From: Aradus depressus
Taxonomy: Eukaryota > Arthropoda > Insecta > Hemiptera > Aradidae
Direction: 5' to 3'
Assembly: GCA_963662175.1 (NCBI GenBank)
Contig: OY759227.1
Coordinates: 3,318,501 to 3,382,500 of the forward strand
DNA: 64,000 nucleotides
This document shows, piece after piece, positions 44,835 through 54,063 of the stretch. A program made the translations under genes and the position numbers. Position 1 is the stretch's first letter; the number at the start of each line of letters is the position of its first letter. The notes under the pieces were generated by a model. The model was not told the origin of the DNA. It made no database searches and worked only from the letters and a program-made list of their open reading frames with translations.

Positions 44835-45802
44835 ATGAAACGTTCAGTAGTACGAGATATTATCAAGACCTCTAAAGGTTTGAGAAAAAAGTTCAAATCT
44901 TTCGAGAAGGGGGCTTTAGAGACTCATGAATCACTAGAGAAAACATTCGAACCAGTTACAAAACCACTGCTACAAATTACGTAAACTCTGAAACAAGCAC
45001 CTACCAAGTCGATAATCGAAACTCGACCATTCCCAAAAATAGGGAAATCTGAAATATATCCACAAGAAGAAAAAATCATCACACCTAGGAGGGAAGAAGT
45101 CCCTTTTGAAGAAGAAGTCTTTGAAAGTCATCACCACCTATTACACCTGTAGAAGAGGCACAACTTTTGTCTCCGACTGCGCTAGGCAGAGATGCAGTAG
45201 AAAGAATGATGGAATCATCCAATATTGGTCCATTTTTGCGTCCATATATTAGAAAGTTTTTTAGTGGATATACAAAGGACTTTGACACTCGCTATGGACT
45301 TCGCTTTCTACCCAGCGGTGGGTTAACGTTAGGTGACGCTAGCATCCGGGTGGATCACAACGATTTAGAAATTAAAGACAAATTTTATGAAGGTTAACCG
45401 GGACTCTATGAACTTTTGTTTTTAAAAAAACCTATGACATACAAAAATGAGGATTTAGCGATATATAAGAAACTACTGACGGTTACAAATGCTCATAAAA
45501 GACATTTCAGTGCAGCTAAAAGTTTGAGTGGTAATAAAAGTTTCAAGTATAAAAATATAATTGCAAAATTATTTACTCCTACTACTAGACAATATCATAC
45601 CCGTTCAAAAAAATCTCATTTTTCTGGCTCGGGCTTATGGATGAATTGTACAAGACCTATATATGAGCGCTGGGACGATCCCAATGAACTCTGTACGAGG
45701 TTAAGCTTGCTCTATGTTAGCGAAGCAGCAGGAGGTGGACCTCATTCGAATGAAATCGCGTCAATATTGGAAGAATTGAGAGAAGCATATTATATATTAA
45801 TC
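44835..45802 (+). pseudogene. Conserved Polinton structural-type protein
   Basis: Starts ATG 26 bp after the ATPase stop with a basic, coiled N-terminus (MKRSVVRDIIKTSKGLRKKF, FEKGALETHESLEKTFEP). Stops at 44,980 and a frame change near 45,130 lead to LGRDAVERMMESS, DTRYGLRFL.SGGLTLGDASI, an in-frame TAA at 45,397, then PGLYELLFLKKP, YKKLLTVTNAHKRHF and the well-conserved ERWDDPNELCTRLSLLYVSE...NEIASILEELREA. This C-terminal signature recurs in Polinton proteins next to the ATPase and is thought to be structural; I do not assign it to a specific capsid component. It is broken. Confidence 0.65.
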
Positions 45803-45964
45803 ATGATCTCTAGTGAAGATGAGGAGGAAACAACCAATTCAGAGGAATATTTGGTAGATCTTCGTTGTAAGGTGTGTTTCGATGACATTGTAGATACGGT
45901 CATATTACCATGTGGTCATTTTACCTGTATGGACTGTATAGATACACTGAATTGGTGTGTATAG
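45803..45964 (+). pseudogene. RING-finger protein, truncated
   Basis: An ATG at 45,803 starts an acidic leader (SSEDEEETTNSEEY), then RCKVCFDDIVDTVILPCGHF and TCMDCIDTL. Spacing C-x2-C...C-x-H-x3-C-x2-C is that of IAP-type C3HC4 RING domains, which act as E3 ubiquitin ligases. The last CxxC pair is missing: the frame ends at WCV-stop. It is in the same frame as the upstream structural-type protein, whose own stop appears lost, so the two read as one ORF from 45,416. A separate gene originally is more likely than a true fusion. Confidence 0.6.
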
Positions 45965-45997
45965 AGTCTATTTCACCTGAGGGGTTTCAGTTCTAAA

Positions 45998-46507
45998 ATG
46001 ACCATTGACAAGTTCGGACGGCTTGTTGGTAAGCGGTATTACCGCAATCAGCAAAAATTATACAATACAGTTCAAGCTTTAAAAGGAAAGGACCAATTCA
46101 GACAGGTAGAAGCTGGAGGAGTTCTCGATGCCAACCATAGGCGAATAATCAATTTAGGAGAAGGAATGGATGGATCAGATGCTGCTTCCAAAAATTATGT
46201 CGATTCTCGAATTTCAAGTTTTTCTCAGTCAGGAAGCAAAATTGACTTTAATGCTAAAAGGATAATAAATGTAGAGGATCCATCGGACCCCTCTGATGCA
46301 GCTACGAAAGGATATCTGGACAGATCGTCAAGGTTCTACACTGATCTCAAAAATTGGCCTGGAGCGTATATCAATGGGAGTAAGAAAATACTAGGAAATG
46401 TCAGCCCTCCCATAGATTCTAATGATGTAGTCACGCTCACTTTTCTTCAAAAAGAATTGGCTTACTTGGTCAAGAAAATTGATAATTCTGGAAACGTAAC
46501 TCTTTAG
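45998..46507 (+). CDS. Fibre-like repeat protein of the Polinton
   Basis: 169 codons from an ATG, uninterrupted. A basic N-terminus (GRLVGKRYYRNQQKLYNTVQ) is followed by three units of about 40 residues: LDANHRRIINLGEGMDGSDA...YVDSRI, FNAKRIINVEDPSDPSDAAT...YLD, and INGSKKILGNVSPPIDSNDV. The pattern NxxRIxNLxxPxxxxDAATKxYVD is common in phage tail fibres and collar proteins and also appears in Polinton/adintovirus genes. A surface-fibre role is inference. It is one of the few undamaged frames of this Polinton. Confidence 0.6.
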   Translation: MTIDKFGRLVGKRYYRNQQKLYNTVQALKGKDQFRQVEAGGVLDANHRRIINLGEGMDGSDAASKNYVDSRISSFSQSGSKIDFNAKRIINVEDPSDPSDAATKGYLDRSSRFYTDLKNWPGAYINGSKKILGNVSPPIDSNDVVTLTFLQKELAYLVKKIDNSGNVTL

Positions 46508-46610
46508 CATCTTCAACGGGAACTGTCGAAATATATGCTAAAAAAGCAGAACCATAATGCTTATATTGTAGTGAAGCAATTGATTTAGTATTAGTCTGAT
46601 AGTGTTTGTC

Positions 46611-47544
46611 ATGGGGAATATACTTTCAAAATCTTACACACCAAGAGAAGTTGTCGTTAGAGAATTCCATAAACCAGCTCGTGTTAATTACCCTCGACGT
46701 AAAGTGCTTTTAAAAAGCGTGGACGATTTGTGAGAATCAGATTTCGTCGAGATGGTGCCCTATTGGCGAGTCAATTAAATATTTATTGATCGTAATCGAT
46801 GGCTTCTCGATATATGTCTGGGCAATACCATTGAAGCGAAAGACAGGACCAGAAGTTACAAACGCGCTAGAGACTATATTTCTCGAGAGTAAACGTATAC
46901 CTCAATTATTGCTTACAGATGAAGGACGTGAATTTTACAATACTATCTTTCAGACTCTTATGAAAAAAAATAATATTCAGCACTATTCTACATACTCTGG
47001 AAAGAAGGATTCGATTGCTGAACTATTTAATAGAACATTAAAAGGACATATGTGTAAAATGTTCACCTTGAATGGTAATAATAAGTATGTCGACTTGCTA
47101 CCTGCTCTGCTTTCAAGATATAATAATACAAAGCACCGTACAATACAAGCCACTTCGTCTGAGGTTGTCGCTAATAAGAAGCTTCAAAATGACCTAATTG
47201 CTACTGTTTATTCAGCCCCCGCTACCACTACTAAACCTAAATTCAAGGAAGGGGATTATGTCCGCATATCAAAATTACGCAATGCATTTGCCAAAGGCTA
47301 TCTTGCACAATTCTCACCTGAGATCTTCAAAGATGTCAAGGTGCAATTTACAAACCCCATCACATACCTTTTACAAGATGCAAATAATCAAGACATATTT
47401 GGTGCATTTTATAAAGAAGAATTACAGATTGTAAAGGATCCTGGTGTTTATCTCATTGAAAAAATTCTTCGACGAAAAGGGAATCGTATATATGTGAAGT
47501 GGTTCGATTGTCAGAAAAAAGTTGGGTCAATTTATCTCAACTAG
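46611..47544 (+). pseudogene. Polinton integrase with long C-terminal extension
   Basis: Starts ATG 46,611 (MGNILSKSYTPREVVVREFH), with KPARVNYPRRKV, then a TGA at about 46,731 and a second stop plus frame change near 46,778. From 46,786 the frame is open: VIDGFSIYVWAIPLKRKTG, PQLLLTDEGREFYN (second catalytic Asp), SIAELFNRTLKGHM (Glu of the DDE triad), YNNTKHRTI. A C-terminal region with DYVRISKLRNAFAKGY and a chromodomain-like end (YLIEKILRRKGNRIYVKW) follows. It is a retroviral-like integrase that inserts the element. Confidence 0.85.
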
Positions 47545-47818
47545 TGTGAATATAAAAAATAAAATCTTTTCAAATTATTTTATTTTATTTATTTGTTTTC
47601 CCCTTCCCTTAAGGTGCTTATAAATCAATATCAATACGTTTTTAATCAGATTTTTATTATTTCAAAATATCGGTATTACATTGAATTCTTTACATCGTAA
47701 ATTCTATTGGAAATTCATGGCGAGACCCTCTACCTCTCTAAATCATTCTTAGCTTGCCTACAACAAATAAAAAAAATAATGAGATACTAAATAATTTTAA
47801 AAATATCTATTTCAAAAA
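47545..47818. other. Convergent intergenic gap
   Basis: AT-rich, with AATAAA-like sequences just after the integrase stop (AAAAAATAAAATC). No gene seen. Confidence 0.4.
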
Positions 47819-48230
47819 TTACGGCTTAAGCTTTTTTTTATTACCAGCTGCTAATAGCATGTCTTCGTCAGTAAATAACTTGGTGTATCTCATCGGTAAA
47901 AATACACCTTTTAATTCATTATCCCACCTCTGAGCGTTTTGATCATCGTTTGCGATAACTGCTACTACATAACCACCAAATGTAGTTTATACTCTTTTCA
48001 TTGTCATGATTTTATTTTTTTCTCCTAATGCCAATTCACTTATTGAGACCACTCCACCCAGTGTTTTCGCATTTAATTTCTTTACAAGAGATGAAATCTA
48101 CAAGATGATGAAAAATTTACATCAATATGTACCATCATGAAATTAATTAAGAAATTTTTTAGGGTATAAAAATTTCTAAGAGAATTTTAGAATATACCTT
48201 GGAGGCAGAAGAAGCGATTGACGAATTCAT
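47819..48230 (-). pseudogene. Small intron-containing gene, paralogue A (one stop)
   Basis: ATG at 48,230 (MNSSIASSASK). Exon 1 ends at 48,198; a 100-bp intron (48,098-48,197) has GT (GTATATTC) and AG (CATCTTGTAG) ends. Exon 2 runs ISSLVKKLNAKTLGGVVSI to the stop at 47,819, including GVFLPMRYTKLFTDEDMLLA near the end. It aligns along its length with paralogue B: LxxKLNA, (I/V)xIxEL, xMKxx, FLPxRYTxLFxDExxLxAxGN. One in-frame TAA (47,989-47,987) breaks it where B has Asn. A TATATAA box lies about 60 bp upstream of the ATG. Family function is unknown to me. Confidence 0.6.
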
Positions 48231-48286
48231 AGCTGCTAGGAGGTTCTCAGAAGAAATACTGATATCATTTCGGGGATTTCGGGGGG

Positions 48287-48296
48287 TTTATATACT
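48287..48296 (-). promoter_or_regulatory. TATA box, paralogue A
   Basis: Minus strand GAGTATATAAACCCCCC, about 60 bp upstream of the ATG. Confidence 0.5.
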
Positions 48297-48447
48297 CGCA
48301 TTTGACATTTTAAATCCATACAAGTTTTTTTAGAAATTAGTTTGGCACAAATTTCTGTTTCAGAGCTGAGATTTCATCATTTTTGGTCATGTAAAAAATA
48401 AAGTCAACACTTAATTACAAATTTATATTTTTCAAAAATAAAATAGA

Positions 48448-48868
48448 TTACACTGAGAATTCAAAAAAATGCTCTTTATTGTTTCTTCGACCTTTGTAAG
48501 CTATTTTCAGTTTTCCTGTGAAAAAAAAAAAAAAAAATTTTAGTATTTTTTCTTAGTAAAGCGACTTTTTTTTTTAACTTTTTTTTTTAATTACCTGAGG
48601 CTTGTAGCAATTCCTCGTCGCTAAACAAATCCGTATAACGTTTCGGCAAAAATATGCTTTTCAAGGTGTCGCTTGGATTATCAGAATGTTCTTCAATAAA
48701 TGTCGCAATGACATTGGGCCCGTAAATCGTATTTATTTTTTTCATTGCAAGGATTGGGTATTTTTCATCAATTAATAATTCATTTATGGGAATGAATTCG
48801 GACTTCGTAGCATTCAATTTTTGAACCAAAGCGTTCAAGTCACTTTCGTGAGCAGTTTCGGGGTCCAT
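48448..48868 (-). CDS. Small intron-containing gene, paralogue B
   Basis: ATG at 48,868 (MDPETAHESDLNALVQKLNA), then FIPINELLIDEKYPILAMKK, YGPNVIATFIEEH and FLPKRYTDLFSDEELLQASG. Unspliced, it stops at 48,587 after 93 codons. A good intron (48,516-48,594, 79 bp; donor CAG|GTAATT, acceptor a long pyrimidine run and CACAG|G) joins to a second exon 48,515-48,448, which adds a basic tail (KLKIAYKGRRNNKEHFFEF). TATAAAAG sits 40 bp upstream. The frame is intact. It lies at the edge of the Polinton, convergent with the integrase, so it is probably an element gene. The compact fold with YPI...FLPKRY might be nucleic-acid binding, but that is a guess. Confidence 0.65.
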
Positions 48869-48907
48869 GTTTGAGTAGATAATGAGGGGACCCCGCTAGA
48901 TTCACTT

Positions 48908-48915
48908 CTTTTATA
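48908..48915 (-). promoter_or_regulatory. TATA box, paralogue B
   Basis: Minus strand TATAAAAG, 40 bp upstream of the ATG, implying a very short leader. Confidence 0.6.
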
Positions 48916-48919
48916 TTCT

Positions 48920-49794
48920 CGGGAAAAAAGCTACGAATTAAAAAAATTACAAACAATCAAAAAAGATCTTTCATTAAAGGAAAAAGTTAGTTATGCAAAT
49001 GAGGGCACGGCAGACAACTTGGTATGAACATTAGTCTCCACAAAGAAGTGATTATGCAAATCTTGGCTCGGACTTTCCCGGTCAAGGATGTACAAGTTCT
49101 CTCACTTTCTACACAAGAAACTCAAAGTTCATTTACTGTCTTGTTTATAGGTCTCGGCGTTACATCTATCGCTCTCCGTTTTTCGAAAAAATTTCACTGA
49201 GATACCAAAATAAATAAATTACATCTGTTTGACACACTCACTGAAGGTTGAATGACCTCGTCTGTTTACATCAAAGGTTGAATGACCTCTCAGACGCTAG
49301 CGATTTTTTTTTCGATTCGTTATATAAATGATTTTATTCAATATATAAATGATAGGTTTACATCTGTTTGACACACTCACAAACATTTGACACGGGACCC
49401 CCTTTAAAACCTGACCTACAATAGTCCCTTTAAATCCTGACCCTTCCTAACAGCAGAGGCAGTACTAAACCAGCATAGGCCCCCTTTAACTGGCGCAAGT
49501 CCGGCATTTTTACCCTACTCACCTCCTCCCACTTGTTGACCAGGTGAGGATTAGTACCCTCTGTACTCCACTAGGCTCTGGTACTAGGCGATAACCTTCT
49601 AGTTAAAGCCCGGAAATGAGCCATACTAACTAACTAACTTATTAGTGATTTTCATGAAAAATTATAAAAATGAATAAAAAAATAATATATATATGATGTG
49701 GCTATTATTGAACTTTCTTATACCAACCACGCTTACAAATCTCTCTCCCCATTCTCAAAGAATCATTTCATACTGGCATTACTGGTTATAAGAA
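48920..49794. other. Non-coding flank with short direct repeats
   Basis: TTACATCTGTTTGACACACTC occurs twice (about 49,219 and 49,359) and AAGGTTGAATGACCTC twice (49,243 and 49,275). This may be the degraded right terminus of the Polinton, but no matching inverted copy was found on the left. Confidence 0.35.
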
Positions 49795-49965
49795 AGTCAC
49801 GCTGTAAAACGATATACCCCTGACGCCAAAAGGACTCGTTAAAGAGCCCTTCCCTGGGTTAATAAACCTGGATTGGTAAAATTTAGGACTCCCACTGTAG
49901 AGTCGGGCTCATGTCCACCAGAGCGACGAAAGAGTGCTCTGTTAATAGGCGATATGACCAATATG
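49795..49965 (+). mobile_element. SINE body, head missing
   Basis: Shares TTTAGGACTCCCACTGTAGA, GTC.GG.TCATGTCCACCAGA and AGGCGATATGAC with the SINE at 28,160-28,230. Confidence 0.6.
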
Positions 49966-49984
49966 TCATATGTTAGCTATATAT

Positions 49985-50200
49985 ATATTGTGGAGATTGT
50001 AAATTGAGGGTAATTTCAAAATTGATAGTTAACGAATTTTTTTTATATAATATATTTTAATTTCCATATTTTTTTTTCAAAATAGATTCGGGGAGACATA
50101 TTTTAGTTGTGGATGATGGGTTGTAGCGAACTCTGGTACCTCTGTCTTTCTTCAGTTGGTTAGATTGACTTACCGGCGGTACACAGGCTCTCGCCCAAAC

Positions 50201-50250
<50 letters not shown>

Positions 50251-50290
50251 GTTTTTGTAGGGGTCGTCTTCTTTTCAGTACGTAGGATGC
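49985..50290 (-). repeat. LINE 3'-tail-like repeat, copy 1
   Basis: Nearly identical to 51,174-51,490: ATATTGTGGAG.TTGTAAATTG, the CTTACCGGCGGTACACAGGC block, an A run, and CAGTACGTAGGAT. On the minus strand it carries GGGCGAGAGCCTGTGTACCG, the motif also found next to the R1-site poly(A) at 53,640-53,700. Confidence 0.7.
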
Positions 50291-51173
50291 TATATATGTA
50301 TTGTAGCCCCACTTTCTACCATTTAATATGATTCTATTTAATAAAAATGGTAACAAATCAATAAAAAAATCATTTATATCTCTTTTTTATTTATTTATTT
50401 TTTTTAAATATTTCATAAAATTTTTCAAAAAAAAAGGGTTAGTGACATTTAATTTTTTTTACACACATAAAATTTTACAACATTTAGGAAAAAACCTTGA
50501 GCGACATTTTCATTTTTCATTTCTTCGTTGCTGAGGTGATGAAAATATACTGTTCACTAATGCGGTGGGTTGCAGGTATCATGGCCACATTATCTTCTCC
50601 CTTCCGCGACTAGTGCTTGTGGTTAAAACATTTTTTTAGTACAATTGCGTCCTCGTCCTTTTCTGACGTTCCGGGTATCTCTTCTTGGTGTCTTCTATCT
50701 TCAAACACTCCTATGACTACTTACATTATTTCTTGTTATACTTTTTATTCACTCACATTTTCACATAACCACCTCTGAACAGATCTCACACACGACACCC
50801 AGCCTCTCCCTTGAGGGAACCAAAAATCTCCATCTTTTTTGAGTTATGCTTTCTCATCGGTTAAAAAATATTACTGCCTTAAAAAGGGCACAACATCTGT
50901 TTTTCATAACTTTAATTGAAATTTGATATTAGTTTATTACATTTCCTCTGGTTTAATTTAATTATGATTGATAAACACCTTTATATTTATTTTAACAATT
51001 TTTCATTTCGAGAATGATATTTTTTTTTACACAATATCGACTCTGCACAGTATCGATATAACCCAATATAACCTCCACTTGCTGGATTCATTTCTACACA
51101 CAGATCAATCCCATACATTACTTTTCTTTTTTTATTGAAAAACACACTGTAGTGGTCAATGTTGGCCACTACA
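50291..51173 (-). repeat. Solo-LTR-like repeat, copy B
   Basis: Minus-strand start TGTAGTGGCCAACATTG followed by its near-complement. It shares internal blocks with 36,434-37,293. It separates two copies of the LINE-tail repeat. Confidence 0.5.
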
Positions 51174-51490
51174 ATATATTGTGGAGGTTGTAAATTGAGA
51201 GTAATTTCAAAATTGATATTTAACGAATTTTTTTTATATAATATATTTTAATTTCCATATATTTTTTTTCAAAATAGATTCGGGGAGACATATTTTAGTT
51301 GTGGATGATGGGTTGTAGCGAGCTCTGGTACCTCTGTCTTTCTTCAGTTGGTTAGATTGACTTACCGGCGGTACACAGGCTCTCGCCCAAACACCACCGA
51401 GAATGAATCAGACCTTCCAAAAAAAAAAAAAAAAAAAAAAAAACTGTCCCCATATGTTTTTGTAGGGGTCGTATTTTTCAGTACGTAGGA
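51174..51490 (-). repeat. LINE 3'-tail-like repeat, copy 2
   Basis: Direct duplicate of 49,985-50,290, with an extra segment (ACCACCGAGAATGAATCAGA) before the A run. Confidence 0.7.
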
Positions 51491-51514
51491 TTTTTTTTTT
51501 TTTTTTTTTTTTGT

Positions 51515-51612
51515 AAGGTCTGATTTATTCTTGGCGGGGTTTGAGCGAGAGCCTTTGTACCGCCGGTAAGTCAATCTAACCAACTGAAAAAAAACAAAAA
51601 AAAAAAACAGAA
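51515..51612 (+). repeat. LINE 3' tail, opposite orientation, with poly(A)
   Basis: GAGCGAGAGCCTTTGTACCG followed by CCGGTAAGTCAATCTAACCA and an A-rich tail. It is an inverted partner of 51,345-51,425, so the interval 51,345-51,605 can fold back on itself. Confidence 0.6.
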
Positions 51613-52319
51613 CTCCAGGATCAGTCACCATTCTGGACGTTGAGGCGGGTGGTTCTTTTTCACACCCTTCTGATATGATGCCCAGCCATGATGGTCCTGG
51701 GGTCACTAGGAATCTCACCCCGGGGATAATTCCCTTCTCAAATGCTCCCGAACATCCTCAGTGACTCCGCCGCTCCCGAGACCGAGGAGAGCCTCTCCAT
51801 CCTTTGTCCCGCTGGAAGCCCTTGCGGGCAGCCTCTTGTGATGTCCACTGAATATGCTTGAGTACAGATTAATTATAGTTATATTTCCGAGATAGCATCT
51901 CTGATATCTCGGAAATGTTTGAATAATGCCCGCTGTACGACCATGGATGGGCGGAGTGTCCCAAATCAAAGCTTACGGGGGTGTGAAGCAATTGAATGAT
52001 GTATCGTCTGCTGTTGGTCTTTAAGAAAGAAGAGTACCTTTACGTAATAACAAAAAAATTGAAAAAAAAATTTGGACAACAGTCAATAGTAAGTAAGTAC
52101 CACTGTGTGATGGACGGGGTCACAACAATAACAAATTGAAAAAGTGTAAAAGAGAGAAGAAAAAAAAAATTGAACATACTAGTGTATAGTAGTAGTATTA
52201 TTGTAATATACTGATTGTAGATACTTTGTATAAGAAAAAAAAATTTTGAGAGAGACAAACACTTAATCCAATCAAGAGTATGTTGTATATATTATATAGT
52301 ATAGAGTATAGTATAGGGT
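51613..52319. other. Non-coding sequence next to 28S (possible spacer or LINE debris)
   Basis: 51,613-51,990 is GC-rich and 51,991-52,319 AT-rich. I recognise no gene. It lies downstream of the 28S 3' end on the minus strand, where rDNA spacer would be expected. Confidence 0.3.
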
Positions 52320-52926
52320 CTTCGCCTCCCGGGTTATTAAAACCTAAGCCGAAATCCCAGCGCAGAAGCTGAGTCTCAACAGATCGCAGCATGGCAACTG
52401 CTCTCCGGTGTATAGCACCCCGCACGTAGGAGAAAGACGTCTACAGACGATTCAAGGTCCCGACATCGTACTTCCCCTTATAAAAGGGGCGAACACCATG
52501 TTATACCTAGACACCGGCTTACATAACTGGAATTTACCAGAATGTAAACATACGAGGACATCATAATCACATCTGGGCCACAGGGCTCGAGCGATGACCG
52601 TCATATGGTACGGCCACCTAATAAAGTCACACTGTAGAGCCTTACGACTCACGGGACCCATAGTAATATCCTTGCTCATACTCGGGATTTGGTCTTAGAG
52701 GCGTTCAGGCCTAATCCCTCGGATGGTAGCATTGCACCATCGGCGTGTCAACCGAGTGCGTGTACCAATTGTCCGAACCTGCGGTTCCTCTCGTACTAAG
52801 CAGGATTACTACTGTAAAGGCGTTCCCATCAGGAGGGTAAAATTAACCTGTCTCACGACGGTCTAAGCCCAGCTCATGTTCTCTATTAGCGGGTGAACAA
52901 TCCGACGCTTGGCGAATTCTGCTTCG

Positions 52927-52964
<38 letters not shown>

Positions 52965-52996
52965 GACGTCGCTATGAACGCTTGGCCGCCACAAGT

Positions 52997-53034
<38 letters not shown>

Positions 53035-53531
53035 GAAAACTCTTCATGCCAAAAGGATCGATGGGCCGTGCTTTCGCAGTCCCTATGCGCACTGAGCGGG
53101 ATCAAGCCAGCATTTGCCCTTTTGCTATACGCGAGGTTTCTGTCCTCGCTGAGCTTACCATAGGACACCTGCGTTATTATGTGAGAGATGTACCGCCCCA
53201 GTCAAACTCCTGGCCTGGTAGTGTCCTCGGATCGGATCACACTAGGCATTATGTTGCCGGATAGCACGGGCAAAGTCCGAATTGACGGAACATGAAGCAG
53301 CCACACCCATGAAGGAGGATCGTCACACGCCTCACATCGTCTATTATTCCCACCACCGGCAACCTTTTGCGCTTGGCGCGAGAATACCGTCTCGCCGGAG
53401 TGCTGACACACCGACGGACGCCTTCCGCCTCACCAAGTAAGTAAGGAAATTATGAAAATAGTGGTATTTCACTTCCGACGGTTACCCGTCTCCCACTTAT
53501 GCTACAACTCTCATGTTTCCTTACAGTACCA

Positions 53532-53569
<38 letters not shown>

Positions 53570-53626
53570 GATTATTCCAAGCCCGTTCCCTTGGCTGTGG
53601 TTTTGCTAGATAGTAGGTAGGGAGAG
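52320..53626 (-). rRNA. 28S rRNA, 3' third (fragment, diverged)
   Basis: Reverse-complement LSU rRNA with universally conserved segments on the plus strand: CAGTTATCCCTGTGGTAACT (about 53,000), GAATTCTGCTTCGCAATGAT, AATCCGACGCTTGGCGAAT, CCCAGCTCATGTTC, GTACCGCCCCAGTCAAACTC (about 53,190) and AAGCCCGTTCCCTTGGCTGT (about 53,580). The minus-strand 5' edge is the R1 target (CTCTCCCTACCTACTATCTA) joined to poly(A). The 3' end is uncertain, near 52,320 (CTCAACAGATCG at about 52,375). Differences from conserved positions, such as GCAAAACC for GCGAAACC, suggest a non-functional, R1-inserted copy. The 5' two thirds of 28S is absent. Confidence 0.9.
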
Positions 53627-53879
53627 TTTTTTTTTTTTTTTTTTAATTGGTTGGTCTCACTTAAGCGTCGGTACACAGGCTCTCGCCCAAATTCCTCCGC
53701 AGTAAAAGCCGTCCAATAAAAAATTGCGTCCTACTGTTTAATTTGGCATCCTACCTAAAAAGGAAGTATCCATTCAATTACTGTCCACCACCCACCACCC
53801 GGCTCAGGCCCCAGCAACAGAAATAGCCAGATGACTGGCGTTCCGCGCTGGAGCCTGCAACAACAGCCACTACGAAACC
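53627..53879 (-). mobile_element. 3' end and poly(A) of an R1-site LINE
   Basis: On the minus strand, GGGCGAGAGCCTGTGTACCG..., ACCAACCAATT and 18 A (53,644-53,627) run directly into the 28S R1 target. It continues, beyond the inserted Gypsy element, at 57,985-59,490. R1-clade elements insert at this position of 28S. Confidence 0.75.
53875..53879 (+). repeat. Target-site duplication AAACC, left copy
   Basis: AAACC precedes the 5' LTR and recurs at 57,985-57,989. Confidence 0.9.
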
Positions 53880-54039
53880 TGTGATGTATGTATGATATGT
53901 AAATGGCATTGGAAAAAGGTTACAGGTGACAAGTAAAATATTAGAAAATACATTAACAGTTGAGTTGAAAATAATATTGGTTGTGTTTATTTCTATTTCT
54001 GTGAACTAACAAGAATCGGTCTTTCATTGATTCAAAACA
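53880..54039 (+). repeat. 5' LTR
   Basis: 160 bp, TG...CA. Confidence 0.93.
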
Positions 54040-54056
54040 TGGTGTCAGAAGTGGGA
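54040..54056 (+). other. Primer-binding site
   Basis: TGGTGTCAGAAGTGGGA directly follows the LTR, starting with TGG as required for a tRNA CCA end. I have not assigned the tRNA. Confidence 0.8.
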
Positions 54057-54063
54057 TATTAAG

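Larger units (their letters stand above)
30987..48915. mobile_element. Maverick/Polinton remnant (with two large nested insertions)
   Basis: Hallmark genes are collected here on both strands: protein-primed type B DNA polymerase, retroviral-like integrase, A32/FtsK-like packaging ATPase, a PLA2-like protein and a conserved structural-type protein. Subtracting nested LTR elements (31,604-37,293 and 39,206-44,580) leaves about 7 kb. Recognisable major capsid and protease genes and the N-terminal half of polB are missing, so it is internally deleted. I could not find terminal inverted repeats at either side. Confidence 0.85.

Noticed and set aside
52452..53411. Several ORFs of 69-75 codons
   Set aside because: They lie inside the 28S rRNA fragment.
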